Shown here piece after piece: positions 42,701 through 53,560 of a DNA stretch of 64,000 nt. The DNA is from Rhynchopus sp. YZ270_cl-10 (Eukaryota > Euglenozoa > Diplonemea > Diplonemida > Diplonemidae): positions 1,178,001-1,242,000 of the forward strand of contig OZ037854.1 of NCBI GenBank assembly GCA_964035575.1, given 5' to 3'. Both the position numbers and the translations under genes were made by a program. Numbering within the stretch: the stretch's first letter is position 1; every line of letters begins with the position of its first letter. A model generated the notes under the pieces. The model saw nothing but the letters and a program-made list of their open reading frames with translations, did not search any database and was not told the DNA's origin.

Positions 42701-43269
42701 GTGTGCTGACCAGGGAGGAGCTGCAGAAACACTTTTTGTATGTGTGGCTGGACCGCGAGGATGATAAGGGGAAGCACACCTTGACGTTGGAGACATTGAA
42801 TAGGCATGCGTCAACGGAGGAAGCTGCGCATGCACCAGACACTGCATTGGATTTGACGGAGATGCCGGCGTTCAACCCTATTGAAGAGAGGAAGGCATCG
42901 CGTAGGTCAATGATGGCCGGACAGATCGAAAATGAGTTGGAAGGAAACTTTGGGACCGGAGGTGAGACATCCTTCCGCATGGCACGTTCCGGTGCGGCGA
43001 TGCGGAGCAAGTCTATGCACGAGAGGCTTGAAGAGGAAATTGACTCTGCCTATGCAGGACCACAGCAGCGGATGAACTCATTTATAGACATCAACGGCTC
43101 CTTCGGGGACGTAGTGGAGCTCACGGATGTGCACCCAGGGCTCGCCGCGTCGACGTTGGGAAACAAATCCCGCAACAACACTGCCACCACCCAAGACGAT
43201 GCGAACATCCCCTCCACACCCGTCGAAGCCCCACCCCTCACCCCAAAGAACCCAAGAATTGATGAGTAA
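39786..43269 (+). CDS. CLC-type chloride/proton exchanger with CBS domains, 3 exons
   Basis: Exons 39786-42160, 42207-42288 and 42439-43269 join in frame to 1095 residues. CLC signatures: GSGVPDVK near 281 (GSGIP), GPEGPMIHAG near 322 (the G(K)EGP filter with the gating Glu; Pro replaces Lys), GAPIGGLLFSMEEASSFW near 383 (the second Glu used for proton transfer in exchangers) and GLFVPHIVIGALGG near 631 (GxFxP). Two CBS domains follow, VGDLMHPDPICAVRLTTAKD and FIVPPTFSLLTCFNLF; the small second exon lies between them. GPMIH and MEEASSFW place it nearest ClC-6/7-like endomembrane antiporters, so 2Cl-/H+ exchange in an acidic organelle is inferred. The N-terminal cytoplasmic part (about 195 residues) and the tail are long and low in similarity. 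Both introns are short (46 and 150 bp) and start GTAT. Confidence 0.92.
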
Positions 43270-43355
43270 AAAGGGAAGATTTTAAAGGGGGTGTGTGTTA
43301 TGTGTTGGATACCTAATAAGGGGGTGCAGAATGTGTCCCCTAAAAAAATATGGGG

Positions 43356-43378
43356 GAGAGAGAGAGAGAGAGAGAGAA
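43356..43378. repeat. GA microsatellite
   Basis: About eleven GA units in a row, followed by a T/A-rich stretch. A simple tandem repeat with no further feature. Confidence 0.9.
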
Positions 43379-44181
43379 ATTACGTCACGGCTGAAGCCCC
43401 CCCCCCTGCAGGGTTGTGTGACGGTCCTGGTGTGTGTGATAAAAGCATTTTTCAGTGCAGTCCGCCGATTGGAACAGGCGTTTGCACTTCTAAGTTTTCT
43501 TCTTCTTTGATTATTTTTTGGGGGAGGGGCAGGATGTGGTGTGTATGGGAAAATGCGATGTTTTTTTTTTTTTGTTATTGGTTTGGTTGTCTGTCTTACC
43601 TCGTTCTCGGTATTTGGTATTTTTTAAAACTTAAGAGGAAGGAGGAAGGATTTGTGCCAAGATGTGACCCTCTGAAGAGGAAGGATTTGTGTTGAGCAAT
43701 TTTTTTTGTACGAAAGTCTACGCAAAAAAAAAAACCGTTAATTTATTTGATTTCTTTCAAAGAAAAAGGGGGTTGTTACACGGAATATGGTCTTCAACTT
43801 TTTTCCATTGAAAACTTCATTAACCTTCGGGCGACAGCGCACAGCATCTGTCTTCGGGCAGATGATCGTCGATACTACAAAAAGAAAATAACAGACCTCG
43901 GAGTTTTGCATTTCTTTTTATCATTTTTTTTTTTTTTTTTTTTTGTTTTGCGTTCTTTTTCCAACATTTTTCATTTGATAATACTTCGTTTAGGGAGGGG
44001 CTTTTTCTCTGTTGCGTTCTGATTTTTTTTTTTTTGTTTGTCGCAAACCAATAAATGACACCGACCGGAGGTTTTTTTTTTCTTCTGTGTATTGTACACC
44101 AGAGGTGTACTCTTTTTTGGTGACTAAGCACTAGGCTTAGGTTCGTCGTTTTAACTTTTTTTTTTGCTTTGTTTTTCAAGA

Positions 44182-44280
44182 TTGGGCCATCTATTGAACG
44201 GGGCGAGGTTTTTTCACTAGCTCTCAATAAGCTCTCACAGCCTGTTGCGTGTCTCACGGAGACGATCATAGATGGCCCAA
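44182..44280 (+). mobile_element. D element, copy 3 (variant ends)
   Basis: The body matches the copies at 12312 and 29551 (TTTTTTCACTAGCTCTCA, GTCTCACGGAGAC), one AGCTCTCA unit shorter. The ends read TTGGGCCATCTATTGA and, in reverse complement, TTGGGCCATCTATGA: the TG of the other copies is CC at both ends. AAGAT flanks both sides as a 5-bp duplication when TGGG...CCCA are the ends. Confidence 0.8.
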
Positions 44281-44292
44281 AGATGTGTGCAC

Positions 44293-44446
44293 CTGATTTT
44301 TCCTGAAATTTGATGGAGTTTGGAGAGGTGTTTGGTGGTATTTATGTCCCCCTCAGGGGTCCTAAGAGAACTTTTACCACTTCTGAAGTGACCTGCGTTA
44401 GGACCCCTGGTCCCCCTACTCCATCAAAATTTCAGGGAAAAAACAG
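44293..44446. mobile_element. 154-bp foldback element
   Basis: Arms CCTGAAATTTGATGGAGT and, in reverse complement, CCTGAAATTTTGATGGAGT, with outer CTG/CAG and T/A runs. An inner pair AGGGGTCCTAA / TTAGGACCCCT and the central CACTTCTGAAGTG make almost the whole element one hairpin. It begins 13 bp after the D element. No clear target duplication. Confidence 0.7.
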
Positions 44447-45700
44447 ATGGCGTCCCCAAGAGTCTCTTTCTATGTTCAATGACGACGGAGAGGTGAGGTT
44501 CATCTTACAAAACTTTCCATAATTTTCATTTTCCTATTTTTTTTCCTCTGTCCAGATTGATGTGCGGGTTCTATGCTCAAACGAAGGGAACGCAACATCA
44601 ATTTTTTTTGACGATTTTTTTTTTTTGCGTTTTGTGAAGCTCTTTTCATATTTCAACTTTTATTTTCTTTTATTGAAGGTGCACAAAACGGCTTTATTCG
44701 AAGTAGCTTTTCTTTTTGTTCAATTTTTTTTTGTTGTGTTTTGTTTTTTTTTGTTTTTTTGTATTTTTTTTCCTCTCGCAATTTGGAGCTGCATTCATGC
44801 AATGCGCCAAGGGGCCATTCATCTCTTCAAAACGTGCCCCCATAACCCATTACCCATCATTCCCACATTTCAAGCGCCTTTCCCTTCAAAACGTGCCCAT
44901 TATGGCATCCCCTATTTTTTCAGTGGACCATGGAACAAAAAAACCCCCCCGTTCAACGGTAGTTCATTGAATAACAAAGTACATATCAGCTTTACGGAGC
45001 AGTGCAGACGGGTTTCGTGTTGCAGTTGACACTGTCACTGCCTGGACCATGTTTACTGCACTCCTTGTTGTTGTACTAAAGGGGTTTCTGGTATTTTGGG
45101 CGGATTCCTATGGAAAAAAAAGGACGAGAATCGCCCCAAAACCCGTTGTTCTGTGTGAAAAATATCGGTTCAGTGTTCTGTGAATGAAAACTGTATTCTT
45201 CACCGACGCTGGGGTTTGCCTTTTATTTTCAACCCTTTTTCTTTGTTTTCTTTCAGATGAGTGTACGAGAGGCACTTTCATTTGTTTTTTCTTCTTTTTT
45301 TCGACCTTAATTGGCCGTCTCGCGGTGTGTCTCTGGAGTAAAGTGTTTTTAGGGATCTGACCTGAAACCAGCACGGAGTCGATACGAGGGGTGGTACAAT
45401 GTGCCACCCCCTATCTCAGCTAAGTGCTTTTTTTGTTTTTTTCAATTGAAGTTGCTTTCTCTTCTTTGTTCCGTTGCGGGGGGGGAAAAGGTGCTTGGAA
45501 TTATTCTGCATCATTTTCCCTTCGCTTTTCTTTTCATTTGAAAAGAAAATTATTTGATTTTTTTTTTTTACAGACCGACAGTGTTCTTCCCCCAAGAGAC
45601 GATACCACCTTTTTTTCAACTTCGCTTTGTTAAGATGTGTATGGATGTGATGCGTATTCATCTTTCAACCTTTCTTTTCTTCAAAAAAATATTTTTTTTT

Positions 45701-47933
45701 GAGAAAAGTTCGATTTCGGCCTCGAAAATTACCGTGACACCGATTTGTCACGGAATTTTGTCACGGAATTTTTTTGAAAGATTCGATTTCGTGACAAAAA
45801 AAAATCGATTTCGTGACAAACCAATTTTTTCATTGACACACAAAATTCGATTTCGTGACAAACCGATTTTTTCATTGACAAAAAAAAATTCGATTTCGTG
45901 ACAAATCCAAAAATTCAGTGACAAAAAAATGTCAATGAAAAAATGGATTTTGTCAAGGAAACCGAACTTTTTGTCACGGAAAAAGTCGTGACAGAAATGG
46001 ATTTTGTCAAGGAAACCAAACTTTTTGTCACGGAAAAAGTCGTGACAGGGCACTGGGTACTGGGTACACTGGATACAAGGATAAAAGTCGTGAAAGAGCA
46101 ACCACAGCTCCACATGACAAACACAAAAGTGTCCAGTCACGTGGGGCATGCATGCACTGAGGAGATAATGATCCAACAATTTACAAGAAAGATTACTTAA
46201 CCTACTGCTGGAAATTGCCAGGTCGTAGTAACACACAAAGTGTGCCTCCGTTCGGGAAGACCGGATATTCTAGAGACCAAAAAGGCCTCAAGAATATCTT
46301 CCGGTAGTCAAGGTATAACCGAATGAACGGCCCAAGACCCCCGTGGAGAAGTTAAATGTGTAATGCTATCAGGTAGAAACTGCGAACACTGTCTTACCCT
46401 CCTCAATGCATGGTGGAAGATGTCTTTACAACAAATATCCTGTACCCAGGTACCAGGTTCCCAGACCCACGTAGTACCACGTCGCAGTACTACGCAAAAT
46501 TTACCACCAGACCCTGTCTTCGTGCACCTTAAGTACAACGCCGCAGACAGGCCAAACATGCGTTGGACTCAGAGGAATGCCTGCTGTGCAGTGTATCAAA
46601 CATGAGAACCAACTCCCAGCAACAAGGGGCGCCTTTTGGCGGGCGTTGTTGAGGGTGTTTGGGGTGCAAAGTTTTCCACAATTTTGATGCGCGGGTACAG
46701 AAGTGTTATCTTGTTCTTTCATCTCTAGGAAATGTAAATGTCAATCGCGTTTAACTACCACTAGGGCTTGTTCAGTGAACCCACAAGGGGTCGAAGGGGG
46801 TTGGTTATCCCGTATCTATCAAAGGTTGTGTCGACCAGGCTAAACCACTATGTTACGCTGTACGTTGTTAAATCCGAAGAAATAACACTTTAGCAGCCGC
46901 AGGAAGTTTGCTAAAAAGAGTGCCTCACGCTACACAAACCACCACCCGCGATTGACTTAGATGTTATAACAAAGAGAATTCAGAACAAAACAACACCCTG
47001 CCCCATACACACTAAATTGTCATGCTTCGAGAGCATGCCTGGGCCAAAATTACTATGACGAAAAGGCAACAAGACCACCCACAAGGAGTGTGAATTGTGC
47101 ACTGGTTTTCTGGGGGAACAAACAATATTTTCTTGTGTCTAGTCCTCCGGAAGCAGAGGACAGACTTTCCGGAAGGTTTCCAAAGTCGAATTTCTTGCAC
47201 TAGCTATGCTCCCTGGTTAATGGCTATAGCAGTGACTGACAAAGTGTTCCCACCCCCCTTTCCACCACCATAATAACCGAACTCTGCTTATCAAACCACA
47301 ATCTGAATCTGCTTCCGTCGCATGCGCTGGTGGATTCGATCTGTTTTGGTGTGTGTAATGGAATGTATGGGTGAGGGTTGGGGTATTAGGTATAGAAACT
47401 TGCGCACCCATTAATTTTTTACCGAATGAAAATGAAATCTGCAATGAGTGTCTGCTGCATATCATTTAGTGGGGCTGGCCTCTGGCCAGAGGCGTGCAAG
47501 CCTGACCGTGTTCGCGATATACTAAGTCTTGCATAATCATAAAGTTATCATACCTTGTGTCTTCAGTCTCTGCCCTTAGGTTTCTAGACAGCTCAAGAAT
47601 GGCCTCTTTTGTGTTTGTCAAGTGGCTGTCTGGTCACTTTTCAGTGACTGGCGGGTTGGCTGTCACGACTTTTTCCTTGACAAAATCCATTTTTTTCAAT
47701 GACATTTTTTTGTCAATGAAAAAATGGATTTGTCACGAAATCGAATTTTTTTTTGTCAATGAAAAAAGTCATTTGTCACTAAATTGAATTTTGTGTGTCA
47801 ATGAAAAAATCGGCTTGTCACGAAATCGAACTTTTTTTGTCACGAAATCGAATCTTTCAAAAAAATTCCGTGACAAAGTACCGTGACAAATCGGTGTCAC
47901 GGGTATTTTCGAGGCCGAAATCGAACTTTTCTC
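45701..47933. mobile_element. Long-TIR DNA element, 2.2 kb, possibly Mutator-like
   Basis: The left end GAGAAAAGTTCGATTTCGGC is matched in reverse complement at the right end (to 47933). Inverted similarity continues for roughly 300 bp per side through repeated units such as TTTTGTCACGAAATCGAA and GTCAATGAAAAAA. Nine T's precede the left end and ten follow the right end, compatible with a 9-bp duplication, though a T-run cannot prove it. Long TIRs with 9-bp duplications are typical of Mutator-like elements. The 1.6 kb centre (46050-47640) has a balanced base mix quite unlike the arms, no frame above about 80 codons and no transposase motif; it may be captured host sequence. Confidence 0.7.
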
Positions 47934-48497
47934 TTTTTTTTTTGATATTTTTGTCCAAAAAGCAAAACGTTTTGTGGGACTGACAAAAAAAAAAATACGT
48001 GCTTTTTTTTTTGTCCTGAAATGGAACCGGAAATAAAAGTTTCGAAGAAAAATAAATGGCGTGGGTGGTTGTGTCTCTCTCGTCGTATGTCCGTCCCCGT
48101 TTTCCTCTCTTCCTCGTCGCCTATTCTCCCCGAATATAGTACTATATTATGAAACTTTTTGTTTATGACATTAACGAAATGCTTTCTCTGAATAGTTTCG
48201 CGCATTGCGCTGTCTTTTTTTCTCTGGTTTGGTGCAAAACGATTATGTTCCTGATTTACAACCTCCCTCGTAACCGTGCATACCAATGAAGTGCTCTCTG
48301 GGGTTCGATACCCCCACGGAAAACCAGGTGCCTGCGTCCCGCCGATGCACGGTGAGGCGTTTTTTTTTTTGCCCTTTCAACTTCTCTTTTTGACACTGTG
48401 TGCATTTTCATTGACTGAGTTGTGGGGATTCAAAGAATTATACTATTCCTCAAACCCCCCTTTCGTCTCTGGGTTTTTCTTTATCTCCCAAGGTAGG

Positions 48498-48622
48498 ATG
48501 CGTAATAATTTACGCACACTACTTTGAGAGCGGAAAGTGTCACAGCCTTCACCCTGTGTAGAAGCGTCAACGCATCAAACAACTACAGGAAGGGGGGTGA
48601 GGGAACGACAAATGACACCTCT
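48498..48622 (+). repeat. Family G repeat (plus-strand copy)
   Basis: Includes TTTACGCACACTACTTTGAG, GCGGAAAGTGTCA, AGCGTCAACGCATCAAACAA and CGACAAATGACAC. GAAAGTGTCA and TGACAC mark inverted ends. Compare 7813-7935 (plus), 28021-28155 (minus) and 35590-35656 (minus). Confidence 0.7.
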
Positions 48623-49439
48623 CTCTTTTTCGTGAAATGGAGTTGTATTTCAAGTCAACTTATTTTGTGTGGACAAATCACCTACCGAAGGATACCGTAA
48701 ATCGTACAAATTATTGACCGTAATAATGTTCGACCTTTTTCAGGATTTTTCTGGAAGTTCGACCTTTTTTACGAACATTTTTTACGATTACGGAAAACTA
48801 ATTAGCCACCTAGCACGCCCAATGCCTAAGCTGATCTAAGCACAGAGTGGCTTAGGTTCATTTTTATCAACTTTTTCTTTTTCCTTTTTTCTTCTCCCAT
48901 CTAACAGTAATATCGTAGCCCAGACTTTGTGTGTGTCGTGATGCGTATTATTTTTAAAGCGAGTGTGTGAAACAAAATGTAGTAAATTATTCAAATCCTT
49001 TGTGTCTCTGAATTGTGTTTTTTGTTTTTTGTTTTTTTGCAACAGTAATAACTGTGTATTTCTTATGGGTTCTTGCTTTGCATCCGGGGTTATACATAAC
49101 AGTGTTGTCGGAGGCATAGCTAAACCATTCTTTTTATAGAAATAATTTTCACGTTGTGACAAAGAGTGACCGTATTGTGTATTTGATTGATACTCTGTTC
49201 CAAGCGTTTTATGCCATACTACCTTTGTCTTCAAGTTTTACTAAAGCAAGATGCTTTACGATCACATTACAAACGTTTCTTTTTTTCAGATTTTTATTGT
49301 TCAAAAAATGGGTGTTTCGGGGATAAGGGTTTGTTTTCAACCCCAAAAAAAGCTATTTTTCATTACCAAAACAACAAAGGGGGCGGCTTTTTTGTTATAA
49401 TTATTCTATTGTTACCTTACAATAGGGTAGACGTGAGTT

Positions 49440-50047
49440 CTCTGCAGAGGAAGAGGTGTGCTGACCCCTCCGGCGCTCAAATCGAATGTGAGTTGTTTCG
49501 GGTCGTTAAATGATGGCGGCATACATACAATGTTCTTGCAGACCTCCTTAGCAGGACAGCGTGTGGCGAGCTCGTCCTGTGCTGTATGGAGGATCCTAGG
49601 TCACGACGTGGAGGAGAATCTAGTTTTTTTTCTGCCCGGTAGGTGGCGACAGCAGCGTGGATATCGTTGTCTTGATGACGATTGAAGTCCCTCTTGCGGT
49701 GGGTTTCCGTCGGTGTGGGGTGTCGAAACCAGAGCCCCCGGAACATCGCTGTGCTTCGAACAAGGACCGCACAGAACACCCGCCTCGGAGGATATCAGCC
49801 ACGAATAAAGCCTTTTCCAGCGCTGCACGATTTTGTTGGTGAGCTTCTTGTCATTGCTCGTCTCTTGGACTTCTTGTACGTCTGCACTTTTGGCGTCACT
49901 TTCGACGTGGACAACACTTCGACAGAACGTGCAGGTGAAGGAGCGGTGCTCTGGTTCCTCCGTCTGGGTTGCATCGGGCAGGTGACCAACTATGGTGAAT
50001 CTGATGCCCCCCCCGCTGTGGCATCTGATAAAATCCTCCCATAGCAT
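49440..50047 (-). pseudogene. Coding-like minus-strand segment, possibly a worn mobile-element gene
   Basis: A 148-codon frame on the minus strand (49601-50047) reads like protein in part: HSGGGIRFTIVGHLPDATQ, RSFTCTFCRSVVHVESDA (a CxxC pair) and DKKLTNKIVQRWKRLYSW. Base composition over 49440-50050 is GC-richer than neighbouring spacer. No start context, known domain or terminal repeat was found. It lies opposite to all genes, which in this window is otherwise seen only for mobile remnants, so I regard it as a possible transposon gene fragment. It may also be chance. Confidence 0.3.
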
Positions 50048-50270
50048 GATGCTGCGTTTGCTGGGTCTTCTCCTTTGCCTATGGCATTGTTTATTATCAG
50101 CAGTGCATCAATCCCATGTGTTGTTTGTGTTCGTCACCTCCTAGAATCATTCCCCCCCACCACCCACATCACTACAGGGCGATTAGGGAAGTTTTATCTT
50201 CTTTTGTTGTTGTTTGTTGTTTTTCTCAAAACTTTTTTTTATCTTTCTCTGATACATCTCAGACCCGGTT

Positions 50271-50272
50271 GT
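50271..50272 (+). promoter_or_regulatory. Likely SL trans-splice acceptor of the UBL/CCCH gene
   Basis: A T/C-rich tract (50210-50270) ends in ATCTCAG, 45 bp before the ATG at 50317. No cis exon is visible upstream, so the AG is a candidate for SL addition. Inferred from tract and spacing only. Confidence 0.45.
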
Positions 50273-50316
50273 AGACTTAGACCTAACTCCTCTCAACACA
50301 CACACCCCCTCTTCTC

Positions 50317-51761
50317 ATGTCGATGGGCTACCCTGCAGCCCGTGGTGGTGCCAAAGGCATGCCCCCGATGATGTACCCACCGATCCCTGGGTACCCGCCT
50401 TCGTACCCACCCCCGCACCACCACCACCACCACCACCATGCACCACCAATGCATAGGCCACCGATGCCTGCGCCTGCAGGTGCAGCAGCTCCTCCCGCAG
50501 CGGCACCGCAGTACCCCGCGCCGATGCACCACCACCACCACCACCACCATCACCACCACCAAGCACCCCCGCAGCACCAGCATCAGCACCAGCGTCAACC
50601 TCCCCGTGGTGTGCCGGCGCAGGCGCAACAGCAGGTTGGCATGAACCGCAGTGGGCTCGCCAAGGCGCCCACCAAGGATGAGCTCAACAAGCGCTACGAA
50701 ATGGTGATCAACCAGCCGCCCCCGCCCCCAGCATACGCAACGAAGCCACCCCCGATGACACTCCGTGAAGGCCGCAACTGCAGCATCACCGTGCGTGTGA
50801 AGCTTCCGAACGGCAGCGATGTGCGCATCCCGCTCGACCTGAACGACGTCCTCAACGACGTGCGTGCCGCGGTTGAGGCGCAGAGCAAGTACTCCGGCGT
50901 GGAGCTGCTTGTCTTCCACAGCGACCATGAGGTGCGCAATACCACCATGACCGTGAAGGAGATGGGGATCACCAACGGGGAGGTCATCGAAGTGAAGCTC
51001 GACACAGTATGTATTGGAGGCTTTTTTCACTTTTTGTCACTTTGTGGACACCCATCACATCACCACCACAGGCACGTAGCGGGTGGGGTATCGCCGCAGT
51101 GCCAGACCCGGCTGAGGCAGCAAAAGCGGAATTAGAAAGTAGACCTGGCCACAAAGAGGACACAGAGGAGTGGAAAAAACTCCACCCTGGTGAGAGCAAG
51201 GTGGTGCAGGGATACGAAGAGTATGTCACAACGAACCATGTCAACATGAGCCATTTTGCAACACTTTCCACCCTTCACAGCAAGCCCATGTCGGACAAGG
51301 GTAAGATGCTCATGGACATCTACGAGGAGGTGATGTCGCGTCCGCCACCGGTATGCAACACATCACACCCCCTCTCAGTTCTTAGTTCCCATCAACAAAA
51401 CCGTTTTCTCTTCAGGGAACCTCTAACGACCCCCGCTCCGAGACGCCATGCCAGTTCTACTCTGCAGGCAAGACATGCAGGTTCGGCGAAAAGTATGGTC
51501 ACTTTAACACATTCCCAAAAAATAGGCTTTTTTCTGCAAAAAAAAAAAAAAATTAAAACTACCACTTCCAGGTGCATGTACTCCCACGCGGGTAAGAGTG
51601 GAAACGGAGGAGTTTTCTTCCAGAGGCCCGACCCCCGTTCCAAGGTGGACTGTGTGTTCTTCAAGTCTGGACGGTGTCTGAAGCACCAGAACTGTCCCTT
51701 CAAGCACGAACGGCCCCAACCCAAGAGAGAGCTGACGAACCCCGACCTGCCCCCGCCGTAG
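50317..51761 (+). CDS. Ubiquitin-like plus two CCCH zinc fingers, His-rich protein, 4 exons
   Basis: Exons 50317-51006, 51072-51350, 51416-51492 and 51572-51761 join in frame to 411 residues. The N-terminal 110 residues are Pro/Gln/His-rich, with runs of eight and eleven His. A ubiquitin-like beta-grasp follows at about 155-230 (SITVRVKLPNGSDVRIPLDL, VELLVFHSDHEVRNTT, MGITNGEVIEVKL). A helical linker leads to two CCCH fingers near the end: CQFYSAGKTCRFGEKCMYSH (C-x8-C-x5-C-x3-H), completed only when exons 3 and 4 are joined, and CVFFKSGRCLKHQNCPFKH (C-x7-C-x5-C-x3-H). CCCH pairs of this spacing usually bind single-stranded RNA, so a role in mRNA processing or turnover is likely. The finger restored across the junction supports the splice sites. 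The UBL-CCCH pairing is unusual; the partner is unknown. Confidence 0.85.
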
Positions 51762-53560
51762 ACTAACACAGTAGCGAAGGTACGATGGAGGTGAGGTCAT
51801 TAGCCTGATTTCCAACTACGCTTACCCAAAAAAACCCCCCAGAAAAAAAAAGACAGAATTAGGGATCGAGCAAAAAAAGGAAAGAAAAGAAAAGGTGGGT
51901 ACATTGTGGCGTGTCTGTTGGTTTGAAAGGAGAGAGATGACAGGGGTGCGTTGTGGGGAGAGCAGGGATGGAATCTTTTTTGTTTACCAAAGTGGTGTTT
52001 TTTATTGTCTTTCGAGAGAAAAAAAATGAAACTTCTGATTGTTGATGGGGTACTTCATTGGTACTTCTTCAATGTATTGGTTCCATGCTCATTTTGATGA
52101 GTTTTTTTTTTCTTCGGCGTATCTAACAACAAAAACTCGTCGTTTTGTCATTTCTTAGTTTTTTTTTTTTTCAATCATTTTTTATTAGAGAGAAAATACA
52201 AAACGTAGAGTGGACCTCATCCTTTTGAGTGTTCCTTTTTGAGTTGAGCCTCACCATTCCATCATCCTTTTTTATATTTCTCTGTGTGCTTTCAATCACA
52301 GCGACGTCGCATTATACCCCCCCAAACCCCCTTGGTTTTGAAGATGTTATTTCTATGTACATCATATTGGTTTCATCTTACAAAATTTTCTTTTGTTTTC
52401 TATTATTTTTTTTGCTCCGGATTGAGGTCTTACAAAGCAAAAAAAAAGGAATCAAAAAAAAATTTTTTTTTTAAGTGTCCTGGTGGACCTATAGCTGCTT
52501 AGGGCGACATATCTTAGTACATAAACCCACATTTTGGTGGTGTGATGTCGATACAACAAGGCAAAACGAAATATGCATCATTATTTTTTGGCAATGTTGG
52601 TCCTTCCCCCCCCCCCCACCCCGCCCTAATATATCCCCCCCAAAGAAAAACTCCTCTCCCCTGATCTCTCGATACGGTCAGGATACGGGTGGGCGGTTTT
52701 TTTGTTATTTTGATTTTTTTTAAGAAACTGAGGGAAAATGGAAGGGGGAAAGAGGGAAAATATGAAAAAAAAAAATCACTCAAAATTTGAAAAACCATAA
52801 ACTAGTATACAAAGAAGAGTGAAAAAAAGGGATAAAATGTGGGGAAGGTTGCGTTTCAGCAGCATTGCCCTCACGAATAAAAAAACTTGCAAAAAAAAAA
52901 TCCCATTTTGTGTGTGCTTTTTTTTGTTTCACACCCAGCGAGCGAGTTGAGCGAGAGAATGGAAAAAAAAAAAAAGTTTAAAAAAAAGGATCCCCAAACC
53001 GATACTACCTTCAGAGAAATCCCCCCCTTTTTATTACCCCATTTTTTCAACGAACACAACATAACGAGGGGAAGGTGAGGGGATACCAAAAAAAAATATG
53101 GAAAAATATGGAAGGAAAACAAAGCAGGGAAAAAAAGATTGTCAAATCCCCCCCTTTTTATCAGATGCCAAACCTCGAAATGTAGTTGCGAGCATTTCAG
53201 AACCTCTCTCCCATGGGGTTTATCGTGCTGAGTGTTAAGTTTCAGAGGCCACACAAAATACCGCGCTGAACATCCCAAATATTTTGTGGAAAGCGTACAA
53301 CTAACAAACTCTCCCCCCTGTTTTCGTTTCCCGTTTTTTTTTCCTGTGGGCGAAGATAGCTATTGACACACCGTAGTATGTGCTTTTTTCTGTACCTTCT
53401 TTTCAGAAAAGAATGTATATGAAACAATTTTTCTTGACTAGCCAACCCTTTCCTTTACCACCTCTAGGTTACACATTACACCCCCCCCCTTCTCCACCAC
53501 CTCCCTCCCGCATAGGGAAGGGGGGACTTTCTTCCTCCCCCTCCCCCTCCCCTCCCCAAT
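51762..53560. other. A/T-rich intergenic region
   Basis: Partial C repeat (52207-52240); F- or A-like 3' ends near 52375. A stretch at 53194-53245 (ACCTCTCTCCCATGGGG...) recurs at 57615-57665 and is preceded by a B-like start (CAGATGCCAAACCTCG at 53162). The last 170 bp is C/T-rich. A possible SL acceptor is the CTTCTTTTCAG ending at 53406. No gene seen. Confidence 0.55.

Larger units (their letters stand above)
43270..50316. other. Seven-kb gene-free region rich in mobile DNA
   Basis: Contents: GA microsatellite (43356-43378), E-like (43440-43500), A (44119-44165), D element (44182-44280) abutting a foldback element (44293-44446), F-like motifs (45255, 45640), the long-TIR element (45701-47933), E (48289-48392), G (48498-48622), B trace (48641-48665), a small inverted pair of CCGTAAATCGT-type motifs (48686-48800), A (48833-48885) and a coding-like minus segment (49440-50047). 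No + strand gene was found. Confidence 0.65.
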
